Positions 18,141 through 25,520 of a DNA stretch of 64,000 bases are shown piece after piece. Positions within the stretch are counted from its first letter, which is position 1; each line of letters starts with the position of its first letter. Both the position numbers and the translations under genes were made by a program. The notes beneath the pieces are model-generated. The model did no database searches. It saw only the letters and a program-made list of their open reading frames with translations, and was not told where the DNA came from. This stretch comes from Peptacetobacter sp900539645. Its GTDB lineage: Bacteria; Bacillota; Clostridia; Peptostreptococcales; Peptostreptococcaceae. The DNA lies in NCBI RefSeq assembly GCF_047807365.1, contig NZ_JBLOUI010000002.1, forward strand, positions 99,355-163,354, read 5' to 3'.

Positions 18141-18297
18141 AATTGCATTTATTGTTGAGGGAAAGAAAACTGAAAAAGTTGTAATCAAAAGTTTTATGGA
18201 TAATTTTATGAATAGTAATAACTTTGATGAACTTGATATTGAAGAAATCGTACTTCCTATGGAAACAAATATTTATACTTTATATAAGAAAATGAAT
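18133..18297 (+). pseudogene. TOPRIM-like partner gene, truncated
   Basis: The frame begins MSKIAFIVEGKKTEK, matching the N-terminus of the TOPRIM-like protein at 5083, and stays convincing to about LYKKMN. Near 18295 the sequence switches to antisense S-layer coding DNA, so the DxD half of the catalytic site is missing. The frame then ends by chance at 18336. Clear remnant of a deletion or recombination. Confidence 0.75.
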
Positions 18298-18559
18298 TGC
18301 TATCTGTATCAACATCTCTTACTGGAGTATTATTAAGATCTGTTGTAAAGTAGTATACAGATTTGTCAGCGAACTGAGTATCTGTCATATGGAATTTTTT
18401 ACTGTTTAAGAAAGTTCTTAATTCACTTTTTACTACTCCTAAATCATTTGCTGATACTTCATATTTCTTGTCAGCAGTTGTTTCAGCTGCTAGCACTGGT
18501 GCTACACTACTTGCTAACATCGCTCCTGCCATTACTACTGATAATTTTTTCTTGTTCAT
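18295..18559 (-). pseudogene. 5' fragment of an S-layer-like gene
   Basis: The start MNKKKLSVVMAGAMLASSVAPVLA is a normal signal peptide and the next about 65 residues match the N-terminal part of the S-layer paralogs (NDLGVVKSELRTFLNSKKF, FADKSVYYF). The coding match stops at about 18295, where it abuts the truncated TOPRIM gene. All CWB2 domains are missing, so the product could be secreted but not anchored. The signal sequence is closer to the plus-strand paralog at 26028 than to paralogs 1-4. Confidence 0.78.
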
Positions 18560-18657
18560 TATCTTTTTACCTCCGTTTTTCTTTTTTTATTACATTCTTC
18601 TCTTTTTTTCTCTATTCTTTTGCTCTACGCAATTCTTTATTCTTCCACATTTTTATT
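18494..18657 (-). repeat. Diverged S-layer leader block, copy 5
   Basis: Alignable with the 166-bp block but with scattered substitutions and small gaps. The presumed promoter reads TTGGGG, 18 bp, TCCAAT. Confidence 0.7.
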
Positions 18658-18716
18658 GGACGGAACGCCACCTCACCGCCCCAAACGCAAAGTGGGGCAG
18701 AGGGGGTAAAAAGAGC

Positions 18717-18855
18717 ACAAAAAAACGAGGATTTATTCCTCGTTTTTCATCACTTCGGTCACTATTTTATATTAATTTCGTGTCAGAACCGTCACACGAC
18801 ATCTTCAATCTAATTCTTTAAAGTTTAGTCGTTTTTTATATTGATAAGCATTTCT
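18717..18855 (-). ncRNA. Orphan antitoxin-like small RNA
   Basis: A minus-strand TATAAT (18862-18867) is followed by about 140 nt without a gene and a clean terminator (ACGAGGA/TCCTCGT stem at about 18722-18745, then a T-run). Sequence around the promoter (tttctacttatattatatca on the plus strand) and beyond the terminator (GGGGGTAAAAAGA) resembles the two ends of the toxin locus at 8.2-8.6 kb, but no toxin frame lies between. Probably a deletion derivative of a type I toxin-antitoxin locus. Confidence 0.45.
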
Positions 18856-18904
18856 ACTTATATTATATCATAGTTTTAAGTCTTATAAATAAAAGTGCAT
18901 AATT

Positions 18905-19900
18905 TTATTTTAAACACTTTTCGCTGATAGGTATCTGAGATACTATCTTATCTTTATTAATTCCTTCAAGATAAAATTTTTTCAACTTAGTCTTATCATA
19001 ACTAGCATAAGCATAATACTTAGAAATATCTTCAACAAGACTAGTGAAATATCTTTCCCAACTTATAAACTCGCTACTATCAATATAATCAGCTGGATTT
19101 TCTAGAATTTTATCAATCATCTTGCTGTGGTTTCCAAAGATTTTTGCAGATAATATCAGATACTCAAATGATTCAGGAAGAAATACTTTGATATTTTCTC
19201 TATCTCTTGTAAATTCTTCTAAAGTTTTTACTTGAGATCCAAAAGCAGCCCCGTCAGCTACGATAAGTGTTTCTTCATTATCGGATATTTCTTCTAATGG
19301 CTTTATTATAGAGCTGTTGCCACCAGAAGAGAAGCAGTTACAATTATACACTTGATTAAAGAATTGGAATCCTGCTTTTTTGTCTTCAGTTATAATATTA
19401 TCTACACAAATTTCTTTATTATCTTCAAAGTTGTCATATTTTGAGTAAATTCTGTAAAACTCATTAACTACAGGCTCCAAGCTTCCATATTTTCCAGATT
19501 CTTTGATTCCGTATATTTCATCAACACTATAAGGTAAATTGCTCAAGCTTTCTCTATTAACGATAACGTAATAGTTAGAAGTGTTTTGAATAGCTTTGGC
19601 AAATTCTTCTGTTTTTACGTAAGATGCATCCTCATCAAAGAATATTACGTTATTTTCTGTTTCTTTGATTCTTCTTTCCCAACTATATTCATCACCAGAA
19701 AAAGCTATGCAAGGATAGTCGCAATCAACACGTATAAATCCTTGAAGAGTTTTATCCTTCGCAGCTCTTATTAAAGATAGTAGAACTGTCTTTCCAGTTG
19801 CAGAATTTCCTTCTATTATAGTAATATTTCTGTTTAGTGTAAATTCATAGGTGATTTTGTTAGCAATATTACTAATTTTTACATGAACTTTTCCTTTCAA
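18905..19900 (-). CDS. P-loop ATPase paired with DUF4869 protein
   Basis: A 331-residue protein with an N-terminal Walker A, IIEGNSATGKTVLL, at about residues 28-41, then a possible Walker B NNVIFFDEDASY at about 83-94. The rest resembles no family I can name. The start is a TTG at 19900, supported by GGAGGG seven bases upstream; there is no nearby ATG. It lies 2 bp after the DUF4869 gene, so the two form an operon. Such ATPase/DUF4869 pairs occur in clostridia without known function. Gln codons are mostly CAA. Confidence 0.7.
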   Translation of the reverse strand: MKGKVHVKISNIANKITYEFTLNRNITIIEGNSATGKTVLLSLIRAAKDKTLQGFIRVDCDYPCIAFSGDEYSWERRIKETENNVIFFDEDASYVKTEEFAKAIQNTSNYYVIVNRESLSNLPYSVDEIYGIKESGKYGSLEPVVNEFYRIYSKYDNFEDNKEICVDNIITEDKKAGFQFFNQVYNCNCFSSGGNSSIIKPLEEISDNEETLIVADGAAFGSQVKTLEEFTRDRENIKVFLPESFEYLILSAKIFGNHSKMIDKILENPADYIDSSEFISWERYFTSLVEDISKYYAYASYDKTKLKKFYLEGINKDKIVSQIPISEKCLK

Positions 19901-19902
19901 TC

Positions 19903-20370
19903 TTATCCCTCCAAAAATTTATATCCCTTGTAAGTAAATTCTTTGTTTGTTTTTACTGTTGAGCCATCGTTGACGATAAATATTTCATCATCTCCATCTA
20001 AGTCAAAGTGCATTAGATATCTAAGGTTGATAGTAATATCTTTATCCTTTGCTATTTTCAATAAATATGGAGAGCAGTTATCTCCACAATGAGTAGCGTT
20101 GAATATCATGTCTGGATGTTTGTTTATCATAATCAGAGTTTTTACACCACCAGATAATGTTTGTGGTGGGATTGGTCCAAGTACTGGGCTTTGGATTAGG
20201 TTTGGACCTATGACATCTGATTTGTCGATTGCTTTTATCATTTCTACGCTGAGTGGATCTGTTATACAGTCATCTGTGTGCCGTATGTCAAAGGCAAGTG
20301 GAGGATTTTCTACCACGTTGTATTTTTCTATGTCATCTCTGTAGCTTCTGCTAAATAGTATTTTTAACAT
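19903..20370 (-). CDS. DUF4869 family protein
   Basis: A 155-residue protein recognised by DDCITDPLSVEMIKAIDKS, SPVLGPIPPQTLSGGVKTL and FNATHCGDNCSP, which I recall as hallmarks of DUF4869. No signal peptide or membrane segment is visible and no activity is known. It is the first gene of a two-gene operon with the ATPase. A minus-strand TATAAT at 20420-20425 could be its -10; the ribosome binding site is AAAGGA. Confidence 0.7.
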   Translation of the reverse strand: MLKILFSRSYRDDIEKYNVVENPPLAFDIRHTDDCITDPLSVEMIKAIDKSDVIGPNLIQSPVLGPIPPQTLSGGVKTLIMINKHPDMIFNATHCGDNCSPYLLKIAKDKDITINLRYLMHFDLDGDDEIFIVNDGSTVKTNKEFTYKGYKFLEG

Positions 20371-20475
20371 AGTTTTGTTTCCTTTCTTTTGAGTGTTAGT
20401 CGATTTCGTTTATATATAGATTATATCATAGTATGAGGAGAGTAGAGGTATATTAAAATGTAGGAATTTATATAG

Positions 20476-20538
20476 GAACATATGTTTGTTATAGATTAAA
20501 TAGACAAAAATAGACTTACAACAGCAAGTCTATTTTTG
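20476..20538. repeat. Composite module-end element 5: GAACATATGTTT, 17-bp gap, hairpin terminator
   Basis: Palindrome at 20476-20487 and hairpin at 20505-20538. Here the plus-strand module that should precede it is missing and the ATPase/DUF4869 operon, in the opposite direction, occupies that place, suggesting replacement of the original module. Confidence 0.72.
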
Positions 20539-20597
20539 AGATTTATTATATTTTTTGAATAATTTAAATTGCTTATAATATGATTGATTTTAGATTT

Positions 20598-21675
20598 TTA
20601 TCTGTTAGTTAAGCCAATACATTCAGCAATAGTTTTAATTACATTTCTATCGACACCATATCCAACCTGATACAATGCATATGATTCTTTTGCATTTAAT
20701 TCTAATGCATTAATTTGTTCTTTAGATAGGGAATCAGTTGCTAAAATTATAGGTGCATTTACAGATGCAGCCATATTAGCTGCTGTTAATGCATCAATAA
20801 GTTCATCTTTGTTTCTTTGTCCATCCTTTGCAACTATTACAGTTTCAGCTTCGCCAACAAAATCATTTGTATAAAACTTATTTATTATTTCTGCATTTGT
20901 AGCTTTTCTGTTTTCGCCAGCTATTCTTGTAATACTTGAAGCTTCTGCTTTTAATTGTTTCATATCATAGTTAGAAAATACATTTTCTCCACCTATAACA
21001 ATCAAATCTTGTCCACTTAATTCTGAAACTGCATTTTCTGATATTCCACCTTTTTTAGAAACTATTATTGGAGCTTTTATTTCTGATGCAACTGAAGCTA
21101 TTGACATTGCATCGGCTTCACCTTCTGCACCTACTACAAATCTTTCTTTTGTATTAGTTGCATCTTCTATAGCTTCAGCTACTTCTAGTGAAGTTTCTTC
21201 TCTGTTGTCTCCACCGTATCTTACTACGTCGAATCCTAATCCTCTTAATTCTCTTTCTAATGATTTGTTAAGAACTGATTTTCCAACTACTAAGTTAACT
21301 GTTACTTTATTTAAAGAACCTATCTCTACCTGAGATAATAATTCTTTTAAGTATGCTTTTGTTGCTTTTGGAAGAGCATCTGCTTCTTTTAGCATAGAGA
21401 AGAAATCATGTCCTTCTTCTGTTAACATTAATCCATCATATAAATCTTCTATTGATAAATCCTGTCCACCAGATGTTATAGTTATTTCTTCAACTGTTTC
21501 ACTTGCTATATCAACATATGCCATAGTTCAAGTTTCTGGGAATCCATAGAAATCAGTAGCATTTAATACAGTTGATGTTGTATTTGCAACTCCATCTGCA
21601 TTTATGTATTTATTTATATCTACAGTATTGCTTCCAACTTCTAATTTTAAAGTAGGTACTTTAACTCCAGCACTA
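20598..21675 (-). pseudogene. Decayed S-layer-like gene (paralog 6)
   Basis: The longest frame (20598-21524) gives 308 residues ending GLTNR, with the C-terminal CWB2 units like paralog 1. Three lesions are visible. The N-terminal part is gone, since the match begins at about 21675 (GVKVPTLKLEVG). An in-frame TGA lies at about 21531-21533 after FYGFPET. An internal deletion joins FFSMLKEAD directly to ALPKATKAYLKELL, removing most of the first CWB2 domain. Several Gln codons are CAA where intact paralogs have CAG, fitting relaxed selection. It may still serve as donor for gene conversion. Confidence 0.82.
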
Positions 21676-21762
21676 ATATAAATGTAGGAAAAAACAAATT
21701 TTTTGCCGTAAAAACTAGGTCAAAAAAAGTAATGGCAACAAGAACAAATGTTTTTTTGTCCA
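21673..21762 (+). promoter_or_regulatory. Second copy of upstream block with LexA-like box GAACAAATGTTT
   Basis: Near-copy of 16879-16968 with the box at 21742-21753 and a one-mismatch GGTCAAAAAAA/TTTTTTTGTCC inverted repeat. The left end of the block is exactly where S-layer pseudogene similarity stops, marking a recombination joint. Confidence 0.5.
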
Positions 21763-21933
21763 AAATTCACATATCTACTAATCTATAACACAGTACAAAT
21801 TTCTAATAAAGTTAATTTATCACATAAAATACAATAAAAAATTGCTTTAAATGATAAAAAACAACTAAAATAGAGAAAAAATCTCATATATAACGTATAA
21901 TTAAGATAAATACAAACAACAGAGGGTGATAAA

Positions 21934-23175
21934 ATGCTAATACAGTTTACATTTAAAAACTTTAGATCTTTCAGAGATGAGGTTACTCTAGATCTTTCGG
22001 CGACAAGTATAAAAGAGCATGAGGATAGAGTGGTCGAATTTGGAAATGAGAAGTTACTCACAGCTGCGGCTATTTTTGGAGCTAATGCAAGTGGAAAGTC
22101 AAATGTGCAAGAAGCTTTTAAATATATGAATGATTATGTGATAAATTCGTTTTTATATGGTGGAGATATAATCTACAACGATAGAGATTTTAACACACCG
22201 ACGCCATTTTTGTTTGATGAAGTGAGCGGAAATCGGGAATCTATGTTTGAAGTTTTCTTTATACAGGAGGAATTTAATAAAGTTGTTACATATCAGTATG
22301 GATTTTGTATAGATTCGAAGGGGATTTCAGAGGAATGGTTGAGCAAGAGGTATAAGAGTAGCAATGGATTTAAGAGTATATTCTATAGAAATAGGGAAGA
22401 AAATGAGCTAGATTTAAGTGGAATATCTGAAAAAGATAGAGATAATATCAAAATAGCACTTGAGCCAGAAACGTTGGTTGTTTCTCTGGGTGCAAAGCTT
22501 AAGGTTGGTATTCTTAAAAAAATTAGAAATTGGTTTTTAGATAATAGAATTATAGATTTTGGAAATCCTATCGAAAATTATTTAGAAGTTAAGTATTTGC
22601 CTGAAGGATTTGCAGAAGATGCAAATGTTAGGAAGGATGTAGTGAAGTATTTATCTACTTTTGACGATTCGATAGTAGATTTTGAGGTAGAAAGTATAAA
22701 TAAGGATGCCGTTAAAGTATTTGCTATTCACGAGATAAAGGGCAGCGATGAGAGAGTTGCGATTCCGCTGAAACACGAATCATCTGGAACATTGAAGATG
22801 TTTAATCTTTATGGAAGTTTGAAGAAAGTTTTAAATGATGGAGGGCTTATTTTTATAGATGATTTGAATTCAAGGATTCATCCGTTGCTTTTGAGAAATT
22901 TATTGATTAGTTTTTTAAATCCTAAGATAAATAAAAATCATGCTCAGATTGTATTTACAAGTCATGATTTGTGGGAGCTTTCAAATAATTTGTTGAGAAG
23001 AGATGAGATTTGGTTTACAGAAAAGGATTCTAGTGGAAATTCTACGTTGTATTCGTTAGCCGATTTTAAGACTTCTAGTGGAAAGAAGATAAGAAATGAT
23101 GAGAATTATGCGAAAAACTATCTTTTAGGTAAGTATGGAGCTATTCCGCATCTTTATATACTTAAAAGCGGTTAG
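21934..23175 (+). CDS. Stand-alone AAA15-type ATPase (COG1106-like)
   Basis: A 413-residue ATPase with Walker A AIFGANASGKSN at about residue 46-57 and the switch motif IVFTSHDLWEL at about 344-354. The Walker B region reads LIFIDDLNSRIHP, with Asp in place of the usual catalytic Glu. The C-terminal tail (NYAKNYLLGKYGAIP) is typical of AAA15/RloA-like proteins that often act alone. No TOPRIM gene follows; a perfect palindromic terminator ends the unit. Start supported by AGAGGGTGA. A defence role is inferred from family and context only. Confidence 0.8.
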   Translation: MLIQFTFKNFRSFRDEVTLDLSATSIKEHEDRVVEFGNEKLLTAAAIFGANASGKSNVQEAFKYMNDYVINSFLYGGDIIYNDRDFNTPTPFLFDEVSGNRESMFEVFFIQEEFNKVVTYQYGFCIDSKGISEEWLSKRYKSSNGFKSIFYRNREENELDLSGISEKDRDNIKIALEPETLVVSLGAKLKVGILKKIRNWFLDNRIIDFGNPIENYLEVKYLPEGFAEDANVRKDVVKYLSTFDDSIVDFEVESINKDAVKVFAIHEIKGSDERVAIPLKHESSGTLKMFNLYGSLKKVLNDGGLIFIDDLNSRIHPLLLRNLLISFLNPKINKNHAQIVFTSHDLWELSNNLLRRDEIWFTEKDSSGNSTLYSLADFKTSSGKKIRNDENYAKNYLLGKYGAIPHLYILKSG

Positions 23176-23222
23176 AGTGTCCAATTAAAACACTCGTTTA
23201 AAAGATAATAAAAGACGTCAAT

Positions 23223-23268
23223 ACCCCCACTCAGGGATTCCTAGGAATCCCTGAGTGGGGGTTCTTTT
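23223..23268 (+). terminator. Perfect 40-bp palindrome terminator
   Basis: Two exact 20-bp arms (ACCCCCACTCAGGGATTCCT and complement) with no loop bases, followed by TCTTTT. GC content is far above the surroundings. It marks the right end of the accessory array. Confidence 0.75.
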
Positions 23269-23373
23269 ATGCCACAAAATAATAAATAAAAAACATTTAT
23301 AACTGTTTTTATATTCATCTTTTTCTTATATAATATAAATATGTGAAAGTTTTTAGAGAAAGGAAAGTAGACA

Positions 23374-23640
23374 ATGAGAAATTTTAAAAGAATAGTTGCA
23401 TTAGCGAGTGTGTTCACTTTAGCTACTGCTACAAATATATTTGCAGCTACAGGAGCAAAGCCAACTCCAGAGGTGAGTTTTAGTGAAATTGCTTTGGGGA
23501 TTGGTGTAGGTCTATTTGTCGCATATGGTATGAAAGCGTTTGGAAATAGAAAGAATCCTAAAGGACCAGCTATGTATGACAATGGAGCTAAGGTACCACC
23601 TATGCAGACTAAGAAGAAAAAGAAAAAGAAGAAAAAATAA
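23374..23640 (+). CDS. Small secreted or membrane protein with poly-lysine tail
   Basis: An 88-residue protein with a signal peptide (MRNFKRIVALASVFTLATA, cleavage probably after IFA), a hydrophobic glycine-rich segment at about residues 38-52 (IALGIGVGLFVAYGM) and a C-terminal run of nine Lys after QT. I do not recognise a family. Orientation is probably one membrane pass with the basic tail inside. The ribosome binding site is AAAGGAAA. A TATAAT at 23329-23334 could be its -10. The acyltransferase gene follows within 30 bp, suggesting an operon. Confidence 0.7.
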   Translation: MRNFKRIVALASVFTLATATNIFAATGAKPTPEVSFSEIALGIGVGLFVAYGMKAFGNRKNPKGPAMYDNGAKVPPMQTKKKKKKKKK

Positions 23641-23664
23641 GTATTTTTAGCAAGGGTGATTGTT

Positions 23665-25128
23665 TTGAATGGTAAGAATGACGATATAGATGTAAAGAAA
23701 AATATTGAGCAAGAGATTCAATTAGAGAAAATTGCTAAGATTGTAGAGGACAATATACATTTTGTGGATGATGATATGCCAGCGTACGATGGGTATGATG
23801 TTCCAGAAATTGAGGAAGATGTACATATCAAAGAAAGTGTATATATCAATGAAGGAAATAGAAAAGATATAAGTCCTAAACAGAAGAAAGAAAGTAATAA
23901 GGAAAAGAAAGTTGAATCAGATAAGGAAGTTAGTTCTACTGAGCAGACTGTTATTAATAAGGTAGAAAAGGAGCCATATTATCTCAAAGAGGTTATCGGT
24001 GGAGAGGTGTTAAAGAGAAGATATACAACTGTCGAGCTTATTATGGGAATTGCTGTGGTTAGTATTATTTGCTCATCTGGGATTGGGGTTTTGGGTGAGC
24101 TGCCTGATTTTTTAGCTTTTTCTAAGTGGAATGGGATAAGTTTTGGCGATTTAGGACTTCCATTGTTTTTGGCATCTGTTTGTTTTATGATTCCAACAGA
24201 GGTTGAGCTAGATGTTAAGAAAAAGAAGAGTTTTAAGGAGATTTGTATCAAGAAGGTCAAGGTAGGTATTATATTATTTGTAATTGGAGTATTGATAAAT
24301 TTAATTGGAGCTTGGAATTTTAATAGTTTTAGGATTATGGGCATTTTACAGATGATAGCTGTTGTGTATATGGTTGGATCTCTTTTGTATGTTTTGTTTA
24401 GGAGATTTAATTTTAAGCTTTTTGTTATCGCTGTGTTTTTAACTGCAATAGGGTTGGCAGGTCTTGCAGGTTATTATTTTGCAAGTGTCAATTTTGGAGA
24501 TACTGCAAAGAGTTGTCTTGCGTATTTTGTGGACTCCAAGGTTATGCCAGGTCATATTGGAGATTTTGAGAGATACGGAATTATGTCAACTGTTTCTGCT
24601 TTGTGTGGAGGTTGTCTGGCTATGGCAGCTGGAAGTTTTCTGTGCAATAGGAGAGTAGAGAATAGAGATAAGAGCAATAAGATTCTGATTATGGGGATGT
24701 TTTTTGTGATTATTGCTCTTTTGATGGAGAGAAATTGCCCATATAATGCGAGCGTGATGTCGCCTTCTTTTGTGATGGTTGTTTTAGGTGGATATTGTGT
24801 TGTTTTTGCAGCGTTGTTTGTAGTTTTTGATTTGAATAGGAGCAAGATTTCTCATATAGTTTCGCGTCCGTTTGTGGTTATGGGAGCTAGCCCAGTGTTT
24901 GTTGTTGGGATTAATGAGTTTTTAAAAAATACGCTGTTTAAGGTAAATGTGTATTCTGTAGCAAGAGGATGCGGACTAAGGCTAGATGAGTGGCTTGTTG
25001 TAGATGTATTATCTGCGGTATTTGGAAGTAGAAGCAGAATGATAGGATTCTTGGTTATTTATATACTATTAATATTTGTGCTTATGCTTTATCTTTATTC
25101 AAAAAAAATATATATAAGATTTAAATAA
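23665..25128 (+). CDS. COG4299/DUF5009-type membrane acyltransferase
   Basis: About 487 residues. Start taken as TTG at 23665 because the upstream GTG at 23656 lies inside the ribosome binding site (GGGTGAT). The first about 110 residues are charged and cytosolic, then about ten to eleven membrane segments follow. Family marks of heparan-alpha-glucosaminide N-acetyltransferase-like proteins are seen: WNGISFGDLGLPLFLAS, FRIMGILQMIAVVYM, and a GIMSTVSALCGGCLA segment matching the EG-stl...G motif. These proteins move acyl groups across membranes onto sugars. The first motif, normally R-x-DxxRG, is degenerate (RRYTTVELIMGIAV), so substrate and activity are uncertain. Acetylation of a surface glycan is possible. 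Confidence 0.72.
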   Translation: MNGKNDDIDVKKNIEQEIQLEKIAKIVEDNIHFVDDDMPAYDGYDVPEIEEDVHIKESVYINEGNRKDISPKQKKESNKEKKVESDKEVSSTEQTVINKVEKEPYYLKEVIGGEVLKRRYTTVELIMGIAVVSIICSSGIGVLGELPDFLAFSKWNGISFGDLGLPLFLASVCFMIPTEVELDVKKKKSFKEICIKKVKVGIILFVIGVLINLIGAWNFNSFRIMGILQMIAVVYMVGSLLYVLFRRFNFKLFVIAVFLTAIGLAGLAGYYFASVNFGDTAKSCLAYFVDSKVMPGHIGDFERYGIMSTVSALCGGCLAMAAGSFLCNRRVENRDKSNKILIMGMFFVIIALLMERNCPYNASVMSPSFVMVVLGGYCVVFAALFVVFDLNRSKISHIVSRPFVVMGASPVFVVGINEFLKNTLFKVNVYSVARGCGLRLDEWLVVDVLSAVFGSRSRMIGFLVIYILLIFVLMLYLYSKKIYIRFK

Positions 25129-25156
25129 TAGTTTATTTTAACTGTAGTTTAAAAAG

Positions 25157-25212
25157 AAAGAACTAGTAATAATATTTTATGAGCAGGATATTATACTAGT
25201 TCTTTTATTGTT
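25157..25212 (+). terminator. Terminator of acyltransferase gene
   Basis: 12-bp stem AAAGAACTAGTA/TACTAGTTCTTT with a further inner pairing and a T-rich tail. Confidence 0.7.
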
Positions 25213-25330
25213 TTTTCCAAGTTTTTTTATTTTTTTTGAAAAAAGTTTTAAAAAAGTGTTGCATAAGTTTTGAATCTGTAGTATTATATATCTTGTCGAA
25301 GGGAGAGAGCTTCCTAAGAGAAAAGAATAT

Positions 25331-25405
25331 TGGGGATTCGCCAAGCGGTAAGGCACATGACTCTGACTCCTGTATGCATAGGTTCGAATCCTATATCCCC
25401 AGCCA
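25331..25405 (+). tRNA. tRNA-Gln (anticodon CTG)
   Basis: Complete cloverleaf: acceptor TGGGGAT/ATCCCCA with U1-A72 as usual for Gln, D-arm GCC/GGC, anticodon loop CTCTGAC giving CTG, T-arm ATAGG-TTCGAAT-CCTAT, discriminator G and encoded CCA. The anticodon stem (CATGA/TCCTG) has a T-C mismatch at its third pair. A CAG-reading tRNA fits the heavy CAG use of the surface-protein genes nearby. A perfect terminator follows at once. Confidence 0.92.
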
Positions 25406-25412
25406 GTTTAAG

Positions 25413-25441
25413 ATACTCTATCCTAGGATAGAGTATTTTTT
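25413..25441 (+). terminator. tRNA terminator
   Basis: Perfect 24-bp palindrome (ATACTCTATCCT and complement) followed by a T-run, eight bases after the tRNA. Confidence 0.85.
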
Positions 25442-25489
25442 AGTTAGTAAATAAAACCATAATACCAGTATTAAAACACTTATCGAAAA

Positions 25490-25520
25490 GATGCCTCACA
25501 ATCTGTGGGGCATCTTTTTT
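25490..25520 (+). terminator. Second terminator hairpin downstream of tRNA
   Basis: GATGCCTCACA/TGTGGGGCATC stem with seven T after it. No gene is seen between it and the tRNA terminator. Confidence 0.65.

Noticed and set aside
1077..20538. Integron-like cassette array with the composite elements as attC sites
   Set aside because: No integrase gene, no GTTRRRY/RYYYAAC core pair, and the cassettes contain divergent gene pairs with own promoters.
25331..25520. Phage or island attachment site at the tRNA 3' end
   Set aside because: No integrase gene nearby and I found no second copy of the tRNA 3' end in the window.
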